Source of the DNA: Timonella corticicola | GTDB lineage: Bacteria; Actinomycetota; Actinomycetes; Actinomycetales; Cellulomonadaceae | DNA: 64,000 bases | Assembly: GCF_042683685.1 (NCBI RefSeq) | Contig: NZ_JBHUOP010000004.1 | Span: forward strand, 1-64,000 | Direction: 5' to 3' | Notes under the pieces: model-generated | Databases searched by the model: none | Told to the model about the DNA's origin: nothing | What the model saw: the letters and a program-made list of their open reading frames with translations, nothing else | Part shown: positions 37,387 through 45,717 of the stretch, piece after piece | How positions within the stretch are numbered: the stretch's first letter is position 1 | How the letters are laid out: each line of letters begins with the position of its first letter | Translations under genes and position numbers: made by a program

Positions 37387-38713
37387 GTGGCTGCCCTCCT
37401 TCTGAGGTGTGTGGGGCGGGGGTCACCTGCCCGGTGGATTTCCTGGGTGTTTCCGGTATCTCGTGATCGTTATGTTCACGCCAGTCTTCTGGAAGCATAT
37501 GGTCGAGTACGTCATCCACTGACACGGCACCCACCAACCTGCGTTCTGCATCCACAACGGGGATGGCCATCAGGTTGTAGGTTGCGAGTGCCCGAGACAC
37601 CTGCAGCAGTGTCGCGTCTGTGGACACTGACTCGACCTGCGAATCGATGATCGAGCCAATGGAGGCGTGCGGTGCCTCACGCAGCATGCGTTGAAAGTGG
37701 ACCACGCCAAGGAACTTACCCGTGGGGGTCTCAAGCGGAGGGCGCACCACGAAGACGGTCGAGGCTAGCGAGGGGGACAGGTCTTCCCTGCGGATGTGGG
37801 CGAGGGCCTGGGCGATCGAGGTCTCTGGGGCGAGGATGACCGGTTCCGTGGTCATCATTCCACCCGCCGTGTCCTCGTCATAGGTGAGCAGACGGCGCAC
37901 GTCCTCTGCCTCTTCAGGCTCCATTGCCTCGAGGAGTTCCTCGGCTTCGCTTTCCGGGAGTTCATGGAGCAGGTCGGCGGCATCGTCCGGCTGCATGCTC
38001 TCTAGCACGTCTGCGGCGCGGCTCGTGTCGAGTGACTGCAAGATCGCGACCTGGTCGTCCTCGGGTAGCTCTTCAAGGACATCGGCGAGGCGCTCGTCAT
38101 CGAGGGCGGAGGCGACCTCAAGCCTGCGTGAGTCGCTGAGCGCGTGGAGGGCCTCGGCGAGGTCGGCGGCTTTGAGATCGCCGTATGCAGCCAGGATGGA
38201 TGCTGCTCCCTCGGCCTCAGCGGTGAATGCGAGCGACTTTACCGCGTCGATGTCCACAGTCATCGTGTGTCCGCGGCGACGAAGCCGCAGCGCCGATGGC
38301 TTGTGGTCCAAGCGCCGGACAAACAGGCGGGTGACGTCCCAGTCGCCGCTGCGCACCTTCTCGATCGCAAGATCCTCGATGGTGGCATCCCCCGAACCGT
38401 CCTTGAGGGTGACCGTGCGGTCGAGTAGTTCAGCGACAGCGAGGGTCTCGGTTTGACGCTGCTCGAACCTACGCATGTTGAGCAGGCCGGTTGAGATGAC
38501 CTGACCACTGTCAATCGCGGTGACGCGGGTGAGCGGCAGGAACACTCGGCGTTTACCGGGGACCTCGACAACGAGTCCGACTGCGCGTGGCGCGCGTGTG
38601 AGCCGGAGCAGCACAACGACATCGCGGACGCGCCCCACCTGATCGCCCAATGGGTCGAATACGGGGGTGCCGGCGAGTTGACCTACGAAAACCTGGGTGC
38701 CGATGCTGCTCAC
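37379..38713 (-). CDS. PRC-barrel / MgtE_N / CBS-pair protein
   Basis: A 444-residue soluble protein. PRC-barrel-like segments lie in the first 150 residues (FDPLGDQVGRVRDVVV, DATIEDLAIEKV). An MgtE N-terminal helical repeat follows at about 185-285 (LEELPEDDQVAILQSLD, MQPDDAADLLHELPESEAEELLEAMEPEEAEDV), then a CBS pair at about 288-410 (MMTTEPVILAPETS ... YNLMAIPVVD). It carries the regulatory half of an MgtE Mg channel without the channel itself. Coupling to DUF1003, which supplies membrane helices, suggests the two act together. The partner and ligand are not known. Confidence 0.9.
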   Translation of the reverse strand: MSSIGTQVFVGQLAGTPVFDPLGDQVGRVRDVVVLLRLTRAPRAVGLVVEVPGKRRVFLPLTRVTAIDSGQVISTGLLNMRRFEQRQTETLAVAELLDRTVTLKDGSGDATIEDLAIEKVRSGDWDVTRLFVRRLDHKPSALRLRRRGHTMTVDIDAVKSLAFTAEAEGAASILAAYGDLKAADLAEALHALSDSRRLEVASALDDERLADVLEELPEDDQVAILQSLDTSRAADVLESMQPDDAADLLHELPESEAEELLEAMEPEEAEDVRRLLTYDEDTAGGMMTTEPVILAPETSIAQALAHIRREDLSPSLASTVFVVRPPLETPTGKFLGVVHFQRMLREAPHASIGSIIDSQVESVSTDATLLQVSRALATYNLMAIPVVDAERRLVGAVSVDDVLDHMLPEDWREHNDHEIPETPRKSTGQVTPAPHTSEGGQPRG

Positions 38714-38876
38714 TCAACCAAGCCTACTGACTTTTGCGCTCAAGGGTGGCTTATAGTCCTCGAACACGCGTGAGTCCTTGGGCGAACAGCGCCTCAATCT
38801 TCGCCTGCAGCAAACAAATGCGCATGTTCGGTAACTACATGGGGAATCTTGAGCCGCAAAGTGGCAAGATCAAGAT

Positions 38877-39818
38877 ATGAGCATGATGACTCCCAAGAGC
38901 ACCCCGAACGTTCCGACCATGCCTGCAGGCAACGAGATCGCGGTGTATTCGACCTATCTCAACGCGCAAAAGGCAGTTGACACGCTCTCAGACGAGGGGT
39001 TCGAGGTCCAGACCGTCACGATCGTGGGTCATGACCTCCACATGGTCGAGCGGGTCACTGGAAGACTCACCTACCCGCGCGCCGCATTCGCAGGTTTTGC
39101 CTCGGGTGCCTGGTTCGGACTGTTCGTCGGTTTGCTCATGTCCCTGTTCTCGGAGCAGGGTGACATGCTCATGATCCTGCCAGCGATCGTCATCGGTGGT
39201 GCTTTTGGTCTGCTCTTCTCAGTCATCTCCTATGCGTTGCAGCGTGGACGGCGCGACTTCACCTCCCAGAGCCAGATCGTGGCGGCCCGTTACGTGCTGC
39301 TGTGCGCACCGCAGACCGCGGGAAAGGCGCGCTCGATCCTTGCTGAGAAGGGTATGGGTGGCGACGCCCCCGTGCGAACCACACCCACAGTGGTGTCGCG
39401 TCCCGCCCCGATCATGGACAGCGAGCCCAAGTACGGCGTACGCGCCGATGCGGGGCAGGCACCCCCGCCGCCCACAACAGGTCCGGTATCCCAGGTACCA
39501 CCAGTCACAGGACCAACGGGGCGCCCTCTGACCTACGGCGAGGCACTCGATGCTCAGCGTAAAGCCGCACGAGAGGCGGCGCTTGTAGAACGGCATACCG
39601 CACCGCAGGGCAACCCCGTGCCGACAGCACCTGCGACCGATGCAGGGGACTCGTCGGCAATCAGCTCCACTGGGACGGATGAGACCGGTGGTCCCGAGCA
39701 GGTCAACCAAGCGGATTCCGTCAACCCGACTGATGTGAATGCTCCGGATCATCAGGCCGCGCAGCGCAGGACTCTGAAGAACCCAGACAATCCGTTCAGC
39801 CCGCCAGCCGACGATTAG
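38877..39818 (+). CDS. General-stress-protein-17M-like membrane protein
   Basis: A 313-residue protein. Residues about 20-70 (EIAVYSTYLNAQKAVDTLSDEGFEV) match the general stress protein 17M-like domain, followed by two membrane helices (about 66-84 and 97-118) and a long Pro/Thr/Ala-rich tail from about 165. The tail holds an exact copy of the repeated 14-bp word. ATG 38877 has no clear ribosome site; ATG 38883 is an alternative. It diverges from the MgtE_N/CBS gene. Confidence 0.82.
   Translation: MSMMTPKSTPNVPTMPAGNEIAVYSTYLNAQKAVDTLSDEGFEVQTVTIVGHDLHMVERVTGRLTYPRAAFAGFASGAWFGLFVGLLMSLFSEQGDMLMILPAIVIGGAFGLLFSVISYALQRGRRDFTSQSQIVAARYVLLCAPQTAGKARSILAEKGMGGDAPVRTTPTVVSRPAPIMDSEPKYGVRADAGQAPPPPTTGPVSQVPPVTGPTGRPLTYGEALDAQRKAAREAALVERHTAPQGNPVPTAPATDAGDSSAISSTGTDETGGPEQVNQADSVNPTDVNAPDHQAAQRRTLKNPDNPFSPPADD
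39648..39661 (+). repeat. Exact copy of 14-bp word GACTCGTCGGMAAT
   Basis: Reads GACTCGTCGGCAAT in the tail of the stress-protein-like gene, encoding DSSAI in a low-complexity stretch. Confidence 0.6.
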
Positions 39819-39842
39819 AATCACTGAGTGTGTATGTGAGAG

Positions 39843-41111
39843 TCAGTCGGCCTGCGGACGGCGGGCCTCCTCTTCGATCTCCGCTTGCCCATCCAGGCCA
39901 CCCCACAGGGCGGGAAGAATCGGGATGCAGGTGAGAAGTCCAAGGGCTGCGGCAATCCACAGCGTGGTCCATGAGCCGATCTGGGAACCGATCCATCCGC
40001 CTAGCAGAGCGCCAATCGGCCCCACACCCCAGACGATGAAGCGGACTGAGGCGTTCATACGTCCTAGTAGTTCGGTTGGGCACACCCGCTGGCGGTAGGT
40101 CACCTGGGCGATGTTGTACACGAGGATGCAGAAGTTGGTCGCAAACATCGAAAGTGCGATCAGTGCCGCGGCGGCAAACGGTGGCAGGAAGCCGCCGACA
40201 GGTAAGAGGAACTCCGCGAGTCCCCACACGATGGCTGAGATTGGCAGGATACGCATGACACCAACCCGCATGGAGAGTCTGTCTGCGATCACTGCCCCGA
40301 GAAGTCCACCAGAAGCCGCGATCGCAACCACGACGCCGTACACTGCCTCGGACATCCCTATGTGCCGCAGGATGAAGATGAGGACAACCGCGTGCGCCAT
40401 CGCGTTGAACAGGTTTGACGCAGCCGTGGTGATGACGATCCGACGTAGCACCCTGTGTTTCAGCACCCACGCGAGTCCCTCTTTGATTTCTTGGGGGAGT
40501 GGGCGGCGCTCTTCCCTTGGTTTGAGTTCTTCGGCAAGGGAGATCTTCTGCACCGTGAACGCGCTGGCAAGATAGGTGACCACGGTCCCGCCCAGCACGG
40601 CGATGGGGTTCACGAACCGGATCAACAGGCCACCGAGTGCAGGCCCAACGATGTACATGACCGAGTGGGTGGCCTCAAGTTTTGAGTTTCCCTCAAGGAG
40701 GTGCCTCTTGCCGGTCACCGCTGGCACGAAGCTCTGATATGCCACGTCAAAGAAGGTGTTGCACACGCTGATGGCCAGCGCGACGGCGATGAGAACTGGG
40801 ATCGAGGCATGCCCGGTGAAGGTCAGCGCAACGAGGACCGCGAGGACGAGAGCGCGTACCATGTCGGTGACGATCATGACGCGCCGCTTGCGCATCCGGT
40901 CTACCCATGCACCCACTGGAAGCCCAATGACAAGGAATGCTGCTTGTTCCGCAGCGTTGAGCACGCCCATTTCCATTTCGCTTGCGTGCAGGTACTGCAC
41001 TGCAAAGACGGGGATGACGAAACCTGCAAGTTGTGCGCCGAACTGTCCGATTGCGTCACCTGCCCACAGGTAACGGAAGTTCTGGTTGTTTAACAGTGCT
41101 GAGCGTGCCAT
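39843..41111 (-). CDS. MFS transporter, EntS/MFS_3-like
   Basis: A 422-residue permease with about twelve helices, the loop motif GAWVDRMRKRR after helix 2 and the N-terminus FRYLWAGDAIGQFGAQLAG. It is a clear paralogue of the protein encoded at 19641-20933: both share RMRKR, EMxMGxLNA, FFDVA and the RQRxCPxxLLGRMNASxRFIVWG stretch near helix 10. The stop lies 24 bp from that of the convergent stress-protein-like gene. A copy of the 14-bp word sits 40 bp upstream of its start. The substrate is unknown. Confidence 0.87.
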   Translation of the reverse strand: MARSALLNNQNFRYLWAGDAIGQFGAQLAGFVIPVFAVQYLHASEMEMGVLNAAEQAAFLVIGLPVGAWVDRMRKRRVMIVTDMVRALVLAVLVALTFTGHASIPVLIAVALAISVCNTFFDVAYQSFVPAVTGKRHLLEGNSKLEATHSVMYIVGPALGGLLIRFVNPIAVLGGTVVTYLASAFTVQKISLAEELKPREERRPLPQEIKEGLAWVLKHRVLRRIVITTAASNLFNAMAHAVVLIFILRHIGMSEAVYGVVVAIAASGGLLGAVIADRLSMRVGVMRILPISAIVWGLAEFLLPVGGFLPPFAAAALIALSMFATNFCILVYNIAQVTYRQRVCPTELLGRMNASVRFIVWGVGPIGALLGGWIGSQIGSWTTLWIAAALGLLTCIPILPALWGGLDGQAEIEEEARRPQAD

Positions 41112-41150
41112 TTGCCAAATGTAGCGTAGTAGGCCCTCATGATGGTTTTG

Positions 41151-41164
41151 ATTTCCGACGAGTC
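41151..41164 (-). repeat. Exact copy of 14-bp word GACTCGTCGGMAAT
   Basis: Reads ATTTCCGACGAGTC on the + strand, extended to CCGACGAGTCGG (41155-41166), in the promoter region of the MFS gene at 39843-41111. Confidence 0.6.
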
Positions 41165-41223
41165 GGTTCGTTCCAGCCCCACCCCACCTCCCAGCGAGTG
41201 GGCCAGTCCCTGAACCTCCAAAC

Positions 41224-41290
41224 GATGTTGCGGCCCGGTCGGCGTTGTTTCGCTAGTTTTGCGTGACAACGCCGGCCGGGCCGCAACATC
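41224..41290 (-). terminator. 25-bp hairpin after pepP
   Basis: Arms 41224-41248 and 41266-41290 are complementary at every position except one that can form a G-U pair. On the minus strand it follows the pepP stop closely. Confidence 0.85.
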
Positions 41291-41313
41291 GGAATTACTG
41301 GAAAGAGAGGGTG

Positions 41314-42888
41314 TCAGCCGAGGAGCGACGCCATCCACTCTTCGACTGCGTCTGGATCGCGTGGCAGGGCGGCGCTCAAATTGAGGTTTCCGTCTTCCGT
41401 CACGAGCACGTCGTCCTCGATGCGCACACCGATTCCGCGATACTCTTCGGGCACGGCTAGATCGTCCGACTTGAAGTACAGGCCAGGCTCGATCGTGAAC
41501 ACCATTCCGGGTTCAAGGATGCCGTCCAGGTACATGTCGCGGCGGGCCTGGGCACAGTCGTGCACGTCGAGGCCAAGGTGGTGTGAGGTACCGTGGACCA
41601 TCCAGCGGCGGTGCTGCTGACCTTCGGGGGTAAGGGATTCCTCGGCGCTCACTGGCAGCAGACCCCATTCTTCGAGTCGTGCAGCGATAACCTTCATGGC
41701 TGCTGCGTGCACGTCGGAGAACTTGTTGCCCGGAACTGCAACCTCAAACGCTGCATCAGCAGCGTCAAGGACAGCCTGGTAGATTTTGCGCTGCACCTCG
41801 GAGTACTTACCGTTCACGGGTAGAGTGCGGGTGACATCGGCGGTGTAGAGGGATTCGACCTCAACACCTGCATCCACGAGCACGAGGTCGCCTTCCTTGA
41901 CCTGACCGTCGTTTGTGATCCAGTGCAGCGTGGTCGCGTGTTCCCCGGACGCGGCGATGGTTTCGTAGCCGACCGTGTTGCCTTCAAGCCGGGCGTTCGC
42001 ATCGAACACGGTCTCGATGACGCGTTCGCCGCGACGGTGGGCGACAGCGCGGGGGAGGTTGCGCACAACCTCGTGGAATCCGGCGATTGACTGGGCGACG
42101 GCCTCCTTGAGCTGTTCGACCTCCCACTCATCTTTGACTAGGCGGATCTCCGACAGCGCCTCCGCGAGAGCGGCATCGAGTGTGGCAAGGTCTTCAACCG
42201 CTTCATCGGAGATCACGTCTAGGCCAGCCTCCGCGCGCAGCCCGTTGACCAAGTCCTCGATAGCCTGGTCCGCCTCGGGAACAACCCGGATGGTTACGGC
42301 GCCAAGATCCTTGGCCAGCACATCCGAGAGTGTGTCAACGTGCATCGTACGAATCCCGGTCAGGCGGGTGACATCCTCAAGCGTTGGGCGGGCACCGACC
42401 CAGAACTCTCCGTAGCGTGAGTCCGCATAGAACTCCTCGGAGTTGCGGTCGGCCAGTGGACGGACAAAGAGGATCGATTCGTGGCCGGTAGGGTTGCCAT
42501 CCTTGTCGAAGATCGGGTCGAGCACGAGCACCGCATCGGGTTCCTGATCGGTTCCAAATCCGGTCAGGTGCGCGAACGCCGAGTGTGGGCGGAAACGGTA
42601 GTCGGTGTCGTTGGAACGGACCTTGAGTCCACCCGCAGGGACAACGAGACGCTCACCGGGGAACCGCTGCGAAACGGCTGCACGGCGGGCCGACGTGTAG
42701 GGCGCGAAGTCTCCGGCGACGATGCCAAGATCTTTGCGCGGTTCCCAGTTCGAGGTCATGAATTCCTTGAACTTTTCGGAGGATGGGCGGTGGCTGCGGT
42801 TGTTGACGCGGTCCTTGAGTTCGTCCCGGCTGGTTGTGCCGTCAACGTTGTCTTCTGGGTTCACCTGGTTCTGGCTCATGTCCTTCAT
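41314..42888 (-). CDS. pepP: Xaa-Pro aminopeptidase (aminopeptidase P)
   Basis: Removes N-terminal residues that precede proline. The 524-residue protein has an N-terminal creatinase-like domain and a C-terminal pita-bread domain with all five metal ligands visible: two Asp in LVDAGVEVESLYTADVTRT, His in GTSHHLGLDVHD, Glu in FTIEPGLYF and Glu in GVRIEDDVLV. The start is taken at ATG 42888; ATG 42879 is close by, and the frame continues to 42999 without family similarity. The first 55 residues are polar and probably unstructured. No signal peptide, so cytoplasmic. Confidence 0.93.
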   Translation of the reverse strand: MKDMSQNQVNPEDNVDGTTSRDELKDRVNNRSHRPSSEKFKEFMTSNWEPRKDLGIVAGDFAPYTSARRAAVSQRFPGERLVVPAGGLKVRSNDTDYRFRPHSAFAHLTGFGTDQEPDAVLVLDPIFDKDGNPTGHESILFVRPLADRNSEEFYADSRYGEFWVGARPTLEDVTRLTGIRTMHVDTLSDVLAKDLGAVTIRVVPEADQAIEDLVNGLRAEAGLDVISDEAVEDLATLDAALAEALSEIRLVKDEWEVEQLKEAVAQSIAGFHEVVRNLPRAVAHRRGERVIETVFDANARLEGNTVGYETIAASGEHATTLHWITNDGQVKEGDLVLVDAGVEVESLYTADVTRTLPVNGKYSEVQRKIYQAVLDAADAAFEVAVPGNKFSDVHAAAMKVIAARLEEWGLLPVSAEESLTPEGQQHRRWMVHGTSHHLGLDVHDCAQARRDMYLDGILEPGMVFTIEPGLYFKSDDLAVPEEYRGIGVRIEDDVLVTEDGNLNLSAALPRDPDAVEEWMASLLG

Positions 42889-43071
42889 TGTCCCACGGGA
42901 GTGCAGCGGAGTTCCTGTGAGTGCCAGTGGCGTGAGCCGCTGCGCACCCAGCCGCCAGCGATGGTGCCGTTGTCCATCAAAAGAGGGAATCGTCGCCAAT
43001 CACGCCAGATGTGCTGGGGAACACCCCGAATCGGCAGCCGCGGGGTGTGCACGCCCCCTATCCTAGGAGGT

Positions 43072-43914
43072 ATGCGCATCGACCTGCACACGCACACCAC
43101 CTTCTCGGACGGCACCGACACGCCAACCGAACTGTTGGTGAATGCGAAGGCCGCAGGGCTGGATGTCGTTGCAATCGTGGATCATGACTCGACGCTCGGC
43201 TGGGATGAGGCGGAGGCCGCGGCGCACGATACGGGTGTCGCGCTTGTCCGTGGCACCGAGGTGTCCGCGCTGTACCGCGGAATCTCCGTGCACCTACTGT
43301 GTTACCTCCAGAATCCTGAGCACTCAGCGCTCCTGCTCCAGCATGAGAAAGTGCGTGACGCGCGCGTGAATCGTGCCCAGCGCATGGTGGAGGCCTTGAC
43401 CATCGATTTCGGTATTACATGGGAAGACATTCTGGAACAGACCGTCGAGGGAACGACGATCGGTCGCCCGCACATCGCCGATGCCATCGTTGCGGCGGGT
43501 CACGTCCCAGACCGTTCAGCAGCATTCGCGACCATGCTCTACCCAGGATCGCGCTACTACGTGCCGCACTATGCCCCAGATGCTCTCGATGCGATTCGCA
43601 CGATTCGAGCCGCAGGAGGTGTTGCGGTCTTTGCACATCCTGGAGCATCCGACCGGGGGCGTGTGGTATCCGATAGTGTTATCGCTGAGTTTGCGGAGGC
43701 AGGACTTCAAGGCCTTGAGGTTTTCCACCGCGACAACCCCACAGATCAACGTGAGCGGCTTACCGGCCTGGCTCGCGAACTCAACCTGTTCATCACGGGT
43801 TCGAGTGACTATCACGGTGACGGTAAACCCAACCGTCTTGGAGAGAACACCACTGACCCGGAGGTGTTTGCAAGGATTGAGGAACTTGGTGTGACCCCAG
43901 TGGTTCGTTCGTGA
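43072..43914 (+). CDS. PHP-domain phosphoesterase (RNase AM/TrpH-like)
   Basis: A 280-residue PHP protein with metal-binding motifs DLHTHTTFSDG (residues 4-14), VDHDSTLGW, RGTEVSA, VAVFAHPG and ITGSSDYHGDGKPNRLG. Members of the YciV/TrpH branch hydrolyse 3',5'-nucleoside bisphosphates or 5' ends of RNA. The start ATG 43072 comes one base after AGGAGG, too close for use, and is preceded at the right distance by a -10-like TATCCT (43059-43064), so the message may be leaderless. It overlaps marC by 4 bp (GTGA). Confidence 0.88.
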   Translation: MRIDLHTHTTFSDGTDTPTELLVNAKAAGLDVVAIVDHDSTLGWDEAEAAAHDTGVALVRGTEVSALYRGISVHLLCYLQNPEHSALLLQHEKVRDARVNRAQRMVEALTIDFGITWEDILEQTVEGTTIGRPHIADAIVAAGHVPDRSAAFATMLYPGSRYYVPHYAPDALDAIRTIRAAGGVAVFAHPGASDRGRVVSDSVIAEFAEAGLQGLEVFHRDNPTDQRERLTGLARELNLFITGSSDYHGDGKPNRLGENTTDPEVFARIEELGVTPVVRS

Positions 43915-44540
43915 GCGACATTATCAATACCCGCCTTGTGATCGAGGTCTACGTGACCTTGTTCGTCATCATGGACCCTCCCGGCACTGTGCCGATCTTC
44001 CTTGGCCTCACCAGTTCGATGACCTCGAAGCAGCGTAAACAGGCTGCCCGCACCGCCATCTTCGTTGCCGCCGGTGTGATCCTTGCTTTCGCCGCCTTCG
44101 GTCAGCAGATCCTGAACTACATGCACATTTCCCTGCCTGCCTTGCAGGCTTCGGGTGGTCTGCTCTTGCTGCTCGTGGCGATGCAACTGTTGACCGGAAA
44201 GTTGGAAGGGGGCAACGACGATCCCTCGTCCTCCAAGAACGTCAACGTTGCGCTGGTTCCGTTGGGAACTCCGCTACTCGCTGGACCTGGTGCGATTGTC
44301 GCATCCATGCTCTTTGTCCAACGTGTTGACGGCGGAGCGGCGGACTGGGTTGCTCTTGGCGTTGGGTTCTTCCTCATTTGTTTGACGCTGTGGATCACGA
44401 TGCGTTTTGCTTCTGTCATCCACCGTATTCTTGGCGAGTCGGGCACGATCTTGGTGACTCGCATCGCAGGTCTGCTTCTCGCCGCGATTGCAGTCCAGTT
44501 GCTTGCTGACGCGATCATTGCGTTTGTTCAGACCGCTTAG
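43911..44540 (+). CDS. MarC-family integral membrane protein
   Basis: A 209-residue protein with six hydrophobic helices and family motifs near the N-terminus (LFVIMDPPGTVPIFLGLT) and in the centre (NVALVPLGTPLLAGPGAI). The family was once linked to multiple antibiotic resistance but its transport activity is unproven. Its GTG start overlaps the stop of the PHP gene, so it is translationally coupled. A clear T-rich terminator follows. Confidence 0.93.
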   Translation: MSDIINTRLVIEVYVTLFVIMDPPGTVPIFLGLTSSMTSKQRKQAARTAIFVAAGVILAFAAFGQQILNYMHISLPALQASGGLLLLLVAMQLLTGKLEGGNDDPSSSKNVNVALVPLGTPLLAGPGAIVASMLFVQRVDGGAADWVALGVGFFLICLTLWITMRFASVIHRILGESGTILVTRIAGLLLAAIAVQLLADAIIAFVQTA

Positions 44541-44555
44541 CGGGCGCATGCAGCG

Positions 44556-44593
44556 AAAAGTGGGGGTGGCTTAAGAGCCGCCTCCACTTTTTT
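44556..44593 (+). terminator. Intrinsic terminator after marC
   Basis: AAAAGTGGGGGTGGC pairs with GCCGCCTCCACTTTT (one mismatch) and TTTTTTG follows. This is the most canonical terminator in the window. Confidence 0.92.
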
Positions 44594-44706
44594 GTCTGCT
44601 GTGTCGCCCGGTGAGTTGTATTGCTTGACGACGAGTCGGCTGGCATCGGCGTTCGCCCACGTTCCAGGGGTGTTTGGCCAAGGTCTCGTATTACGAAACG
44701 TGCATA

Positions 44707-44735
44707 TTGCGTAAAGGTGGATTATGTCTTAGGGT
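44707..44735 (+). promoter_or_regulatory. Promoter of the iron-regulated locus
   Basis: -35 TTGCGT (44707-44712), exactly 17 bp spacer, -10 TAGGGT (44730-44735). Transcription should begin near 44742, with the iron box directly over the start. Confidence 0.6.
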
Positions 44736-44744
44736 AAAACCAAG

Positions 44745-44763
44745 TTAGGTAAGGCTCATCAAA
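44745..44763 (+). promoter_or_regulatory. DtxR/IdeR-type iron box
   Basis: TTAGGTAAGGCTCATCAAA agrees with the 19-bp DtxR consensus (TTAGGTTAGSCTAACCTAA) at 15 positions, including the whole left half except one base. It lies at the predicted transcription start, where iron-loaded DtxR would block RNA polymerase. The downstream genes are surface proteins of haem-uptake type. Confidence 0.75.
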
Positions 44764-44968
44764 ACTCAACTTCATGAGTGTGAGACCGTTGAAACGCAAA
44801 AGCCTGTTATTCCCGGTTTGTATGGCCGTGAGAGAAGGTCGCTGCGTCGACATGGAGTCCGCACGAGAATGGGTTTTGATCAGGGGGACTGGAGCCAGTC
44901 GTTGGCTTGAGTTGTCTTACTAGGCCTTGTTTGTAACTGACCGCTTGGAGTTGTCGGCCGCAGGGAAA

Positions 44969-45007
44969 GGTTGGGGCGCGTGTTCTTCGCAGGAATGCGC
45001 CCCAACC
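44969..45007 (+). other. Hairpin in the leader of the neocarzinostatin-like gene
   Basis: GGTTGGGGCGC (44969-44979) and GCGCCCCAACC (44997-45007) are perfect complements 100 bases before the start codon. A smaller ATGCC/GGCAT hairpin follows at 45059-45072, near the ribosome site. The stem may act as an attenuator or RNA stabiliser; no T-run follows. Confidence 0.5.
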
Positions 45008-45106
45008 TGCCGCTCGACTTCGAGGCGATGACACACCGTGCCATCGCTGCAAACGGAAATGCCGAACGGCATCTTCCATTCTACTTCTCGTAAGGAGAAC
45101 GAAAGA

Positions 45107-45607
45107 ATGCAAGTAAGCAACGTTACGAAAACGCGCCGACGTGCTGGCGCGATTGCACTCACCAGCATGCTCAGCGCTGCTGCACTAGTAGCCGGAACCA
45201 TCTCGGCTGCTCACGCCACCGGAACGCTAGATGTCGACCCGACCACTGGTGTGGTTGATGGTGGATCAGTCGAAGTATCCGGTACGGGGTATACCCAAAA
45301 CGTAAATGGAGACGTGCAATTACGCGTCGCGCTGTGCGATTTGGACGAGTATCTCAACTCAGGTGTCGTTTTGTGTGACACTACCAACGCAGAGATTGTT
45401 GATCTCGACTCCAACGGCGACTTCAGTGACCTTGAACTGAATGTTGACCAGGTGTTCACCGGCTTCCACTACGGAACCTCTACGATCGAAACAGTGACCT
45501 GCGCAGGTAGTGTTCCGGTAACCGGTGATAGCCAGTGCGCGGTCTTTACCTCACAGTACGGAGCCGGATACCTGAACATTTCTTACGAGCCGATCACGTT
45601 CAACTAA
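45107..45607 (+). CDS. Secreted neocarzinostatin-fold protein
   Basis: A 166-residue exported protein. The signal peptide (RRR, then AIALTSMLSAAALVAG, cleavage after AHA37) leaves about 129 residues. The mature part aligns by eye with the apoprotein family of neocarzinostatin: DVDPTTGVVDGGSVEVSGTGY at the start, LRVALCDLD, LDSNGDFSDLELNVDQVFTGF in the centre, and the four cysteines C77/C90 and C132/C144 spaced like the two disulphides of that fold. ATG 45107 has AAGGAG at 45092-45097. No enediyne synthesis genes are near. It is the first gene after an iron box and precedes an HtaA protein, so a role in haem or metal acquisition is more likely than chromophore protection. Confidence 0.72.
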   Translation: MQVSNVTKTRRRAGAIALTSMLSAAALVAGTISAAHATGTLDVDPTTGVVDGGSVEVSGTGYTQNVNGDVQLRVALCDLDEYLNSGVVLCDTTNAEIVDLDSNGDFSDLELNVDQVFTGFHYGTSTIETVTCAGSVPVTGDSQCAVFTSQYGAGYLNISYEPITFN

Positions 45608-45618
45608 CTCGAAGTTAT

Positions 45619-45653
45619 TCATGCGGGGCACATACATCGTGTGCCCCGCATGA
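45619..45653 (+). terminator. Hairpin between the two surface-protein genes
   Basis: 14-bp perfect arms at 45619-45632 and 45640-45653. No strong T-run follows, so partial read-through into the HtaA gene is plausible; no second iron box lies in the 64 bp after it. Confidence 0.7.
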
Positions 45654-45717
45654 TCTGTGTTCGACGATTGCTAATAAGTCCACAGTTACTACAATTTTCT
45701 GAAATGAAAGAAAATCG

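Larger units (their letters stand above)
44541..45106. other. Control region and leader of the iron-regulated surface locus
   Basis: A 566-bp region. In order: the marC terminator (44556-44593), a variant of the repeated word (ACGACGAGTCGG, 44628-44639), a promoter with iron box (44707-44763), and a leader of about 360 bases with several hairpins before the ATG at 45107. A 49-codon open frame (44774-44923) begins just after the iron box without a ribosome site; I do not call it a gene. Confidence 0.55.

Noticed and set aside
42481..43071. Upstream extension of the PHP frame
   Set aside because: Runs antisense through pepP and shows no PHP similarity; the metal motif begins four residues after ATG 43072.
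44774..44923. 49-codon open frame just after the iron box
   Set aside because: No ribosome site and no recognisable similarity. It is mentioned as part of the leader, not called a gene.
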